Below, piece by piece: positions 62,719 through 64,000 of a stretch of 64,000 nucleotides of DNA; within the stretch, counting starts at the first letter, position 1; each line of letters opens with the position of its first letter. The DNA lies in the NCBI GenBank assembly GCA_028095005.1, contig CM051459.1, forward strand, positions 112,007,431 to 112,071,430, in the 5' to 3' direction. The notes below the pieces were generated by a model, which was given only the letters and a program-made list of their open reading frames with translations, was not told where the DNA came from and did no database searches. Source of the stretch: Rhynchospora pubera. Lineage: Eukaryota; Streptophyta; Magnoliopsida; Poales; Cyperaceae. Both the position numbers and the translations under genes were made by a program.

Positions 62719-63080
62719 TATCCGTGGCACGTGCCACCCATTTTTCTATCTACTTATTTTTCGAGATTAAAAATTCAAACAGTCAATCCAAACCATTCAA
62801 GTTGATCATCATATTAAAATATCCTTGGAGACCAAATTTTATATATTTTTCGATTTTTTTTACTATTTATTTTGATATTTGTCAAATTGGACAGCCAGAA
62901 ATATAATATTTTTTTAAATATCAAAATAAATAGTATAAAAATCGAAAAAATCTAAAATTTGATCTCCGAGGGTATTTCAATATGATGATCAACTTGAACG
63001 ATTTGAATTGACCGTTTGAATTTTGTATCTCGAAAATGAGTAGATAGAAAATAGGTGGCAACTGGAACGTGCCACGGATA
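62719..63080. repeat. Foldback repeat family A, copy 1 (best preserved)
   Basis: Starts TATCCGTGGCACGTGCCACC and ends in GTGGCA, a short spacer and GAACGTGCCACGGATA; the arms are inverted repeats through TCTATCTACTTATTTTTCGA / CGAAAATGAGTAGATAGA and GAGACCAAATTTTATATATT. About 362 bp in length. It lies directly left of a family C copy, which it seems to have truncated or abutted. No coding capacity. Confidence 0.8.
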
Positions 63081-63090
63081 GCACATTAGC

Positions 63091-63390
63091 CACTCACTCA
63101 TTAGCGAGCGATGCATTTCTATATAAGCTTTATAAAATTTCGAGTTGATTTGGTACTTAATCCAGAGGTCAAACCACGAACGTATTATAATTAATCTGTT
63201 ATAGTTAACCATATTCGTTCATTTTTTGACATCTTGATCAAGTATCAAATCAACTTCAAATTTTATAAAACTTATATGAAAATGCATCACTCATTAAAAT
63301 GAAGAAAATCAACTGTTTAGATTGGACATTTACATTTTGAAATTTTAAAAAATAATGAAAAAATAAAGTTGTAACATTTGGTGGCACCGG
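63091..63390. repeat. Foldback repeat family C, copy 3
   Basis: Inverted arms GATGCATTTCTATATAAGC with TTTATAAAATTT on the left, and AAATTTTATAAAAC, then TTATATGAAAATGCATCAC on the right; inner TTGATTTGGTACTTAATC and GATCAAGTATCAAATCAA also pair. The right arm extends to the family terminus ACATTTGGTGGCACC, while the left terminus is missing. Confidence 0.7.
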
Positions 63391-63470
63391 AATCCTCCTC
63401 ATATATTTATATATATGTATATAGTGAGAGAGAACATATGGTGTATAATAATTAATATACGGGAGCTTCG

Positions 63471-63792
63471 GTACATACTGATTCAAATTCTTGATATGTT
63501 TTAAAATGATCGATCTAAATCGTCCAATATCATCTCCCTATTGTAATCTTCTTGCCGACCAAATTTTACATTTTTTAAAAGTTTTTAATTATGCTTTTTC
63601 GAATTTTAGAACTAATCCAATTTTTTCTAAATCGTTAAAAAATAGCAGTTTCTAAAATTATGAAAAAATACTTAAAATTTTCAAAAAAAATTATAAAATT
63701 TGATCGACAAGGAGATTTCAATAGGTAGATCATATTGGACAGTTTGGATTTGTCATTGTAAAGCAGATCTAAGAGTTGAATCAGTATGTGTC
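63471..63792. repeat. Foldback repeat family B, copy 2
   Basis: Ends GTACATACTGATTCAAATTC and AGAGTTGAATCAGTATGTGT form an inverted repeat of about 21 bases; inner arms ATCGATCTAAATCGTCC, then ATCATCTCCC pair with AAGGAGATTTCAATAGG and ATCATATTGGACAGTTTGG. It is the same family as 26860-27183 and is likewise directly followed by a family A copy. Confidence 0.78.
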
Positions 63793-64000
63793 ATCGATGG
63801 CACGAAGGGTCCCGTGCCATCAAGTCATTTTTCGAGATACAAAATTCAACTTGTTCTTCATATTGAAATATCCTTGGAGACAAAATTTTACATTTTTTCA
63901 AAAATTTTTGCTATTTATTATGATACTCTTAAAAACATTACGATTAGAGTATTTCAGGCCCTCCAATTTGAAAATATCATAATAAATAGCAAAATAATTT
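63793..64000. repeat. Foldback repeat family A, copy 3, cut by the window end
   Basis: The arm beginning GGTCCCGTGCCATCAAGTCA continues with TTTTTCGAGATACAAAATTC and the family blocks TATTGAAATATCCTTGGAGA and GCTATTTATTATGATA. The mirror block ATCATAATAAATAGC appears just before the window ends, so the second arm is only partly present. Confidence 0.75.

Overview
This is nuclear DNA from a flowering plant. The genes are split by many short GT-AG introns, the intergenic DNA is strongly AT-rich, and the protein families are plant ones (R2R3-MYB, SWEET, a kinase-PP2C fusion, DRT102). The species cannot be fixed from the sequence alone. I found no bacterial, organellar or viral block, no tRNA or rRNA gene and no CRISPR array.

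Five protein-coding genes can be rebuilt exon by exon. (1) MCM4, plus strand, 4918-12151, 19 exons, 849 aa, with E2F-type sites just upstream of the start. (2) An R2R3-MYB factor of the MYB61/MYB86 type, minus strand, 22556-21202, 3 exons, 258 aa; its first intron has a GC-AG boundary. (3) A kinase plus PP2C-like protein, minus strand, 49440-44045, 12 exons; as given it has a one-base frameshift between the kinase and phosphatase halves. (4) A DRT102-type protein (RpiB-like domain plus cupin), minus strand, 57679-55132, 3 exons, 304 aa. (5) A SWEET2-like sugar transporter, minus strand, 61342-59313, 6 exons, 246 aa. They serve unrelated functions (replication licensing, transcription, signalling, metabolism or stress, sugar transport) and form no operon-like unit.

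The space between genes, above all 23.7-43.7 kb and 49.8-54 kb, is filled with transposable-element debris. Several elements are bounded to the base by perfect 8-bp target-site duplications (hAT type): 14046-14252, 23781-24410, 38767-39353, 41994-42189, 49877-53158, 50401-52189 and 53308-53949. There is also a Tourist-like MITE (18242-18443), a deleted CACTA-type element (30904-33168) with further CACTA-like termini at 35063-35976, two Helitron-like 3' ends, truncated LINE copies with poly(A) tails, and at least three families of long foldback repeats. The clearest nested case is at 49.9-53.2 kb: a hAT-like element holds a truncated LINE, which holds a deleted Tip100-like hAT still carrying the end of its transposase.

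I do not see a convincing new multi-gene system. The observations most worth a second look are the frameshift in the kinase-PP2C gene, the nested insertion, the composite foldback unit present at both 26.9 and 63.5 kb, and the 22-bp minisatellite at 42.8-43.4 kb that fakes a 364-codon open frame.
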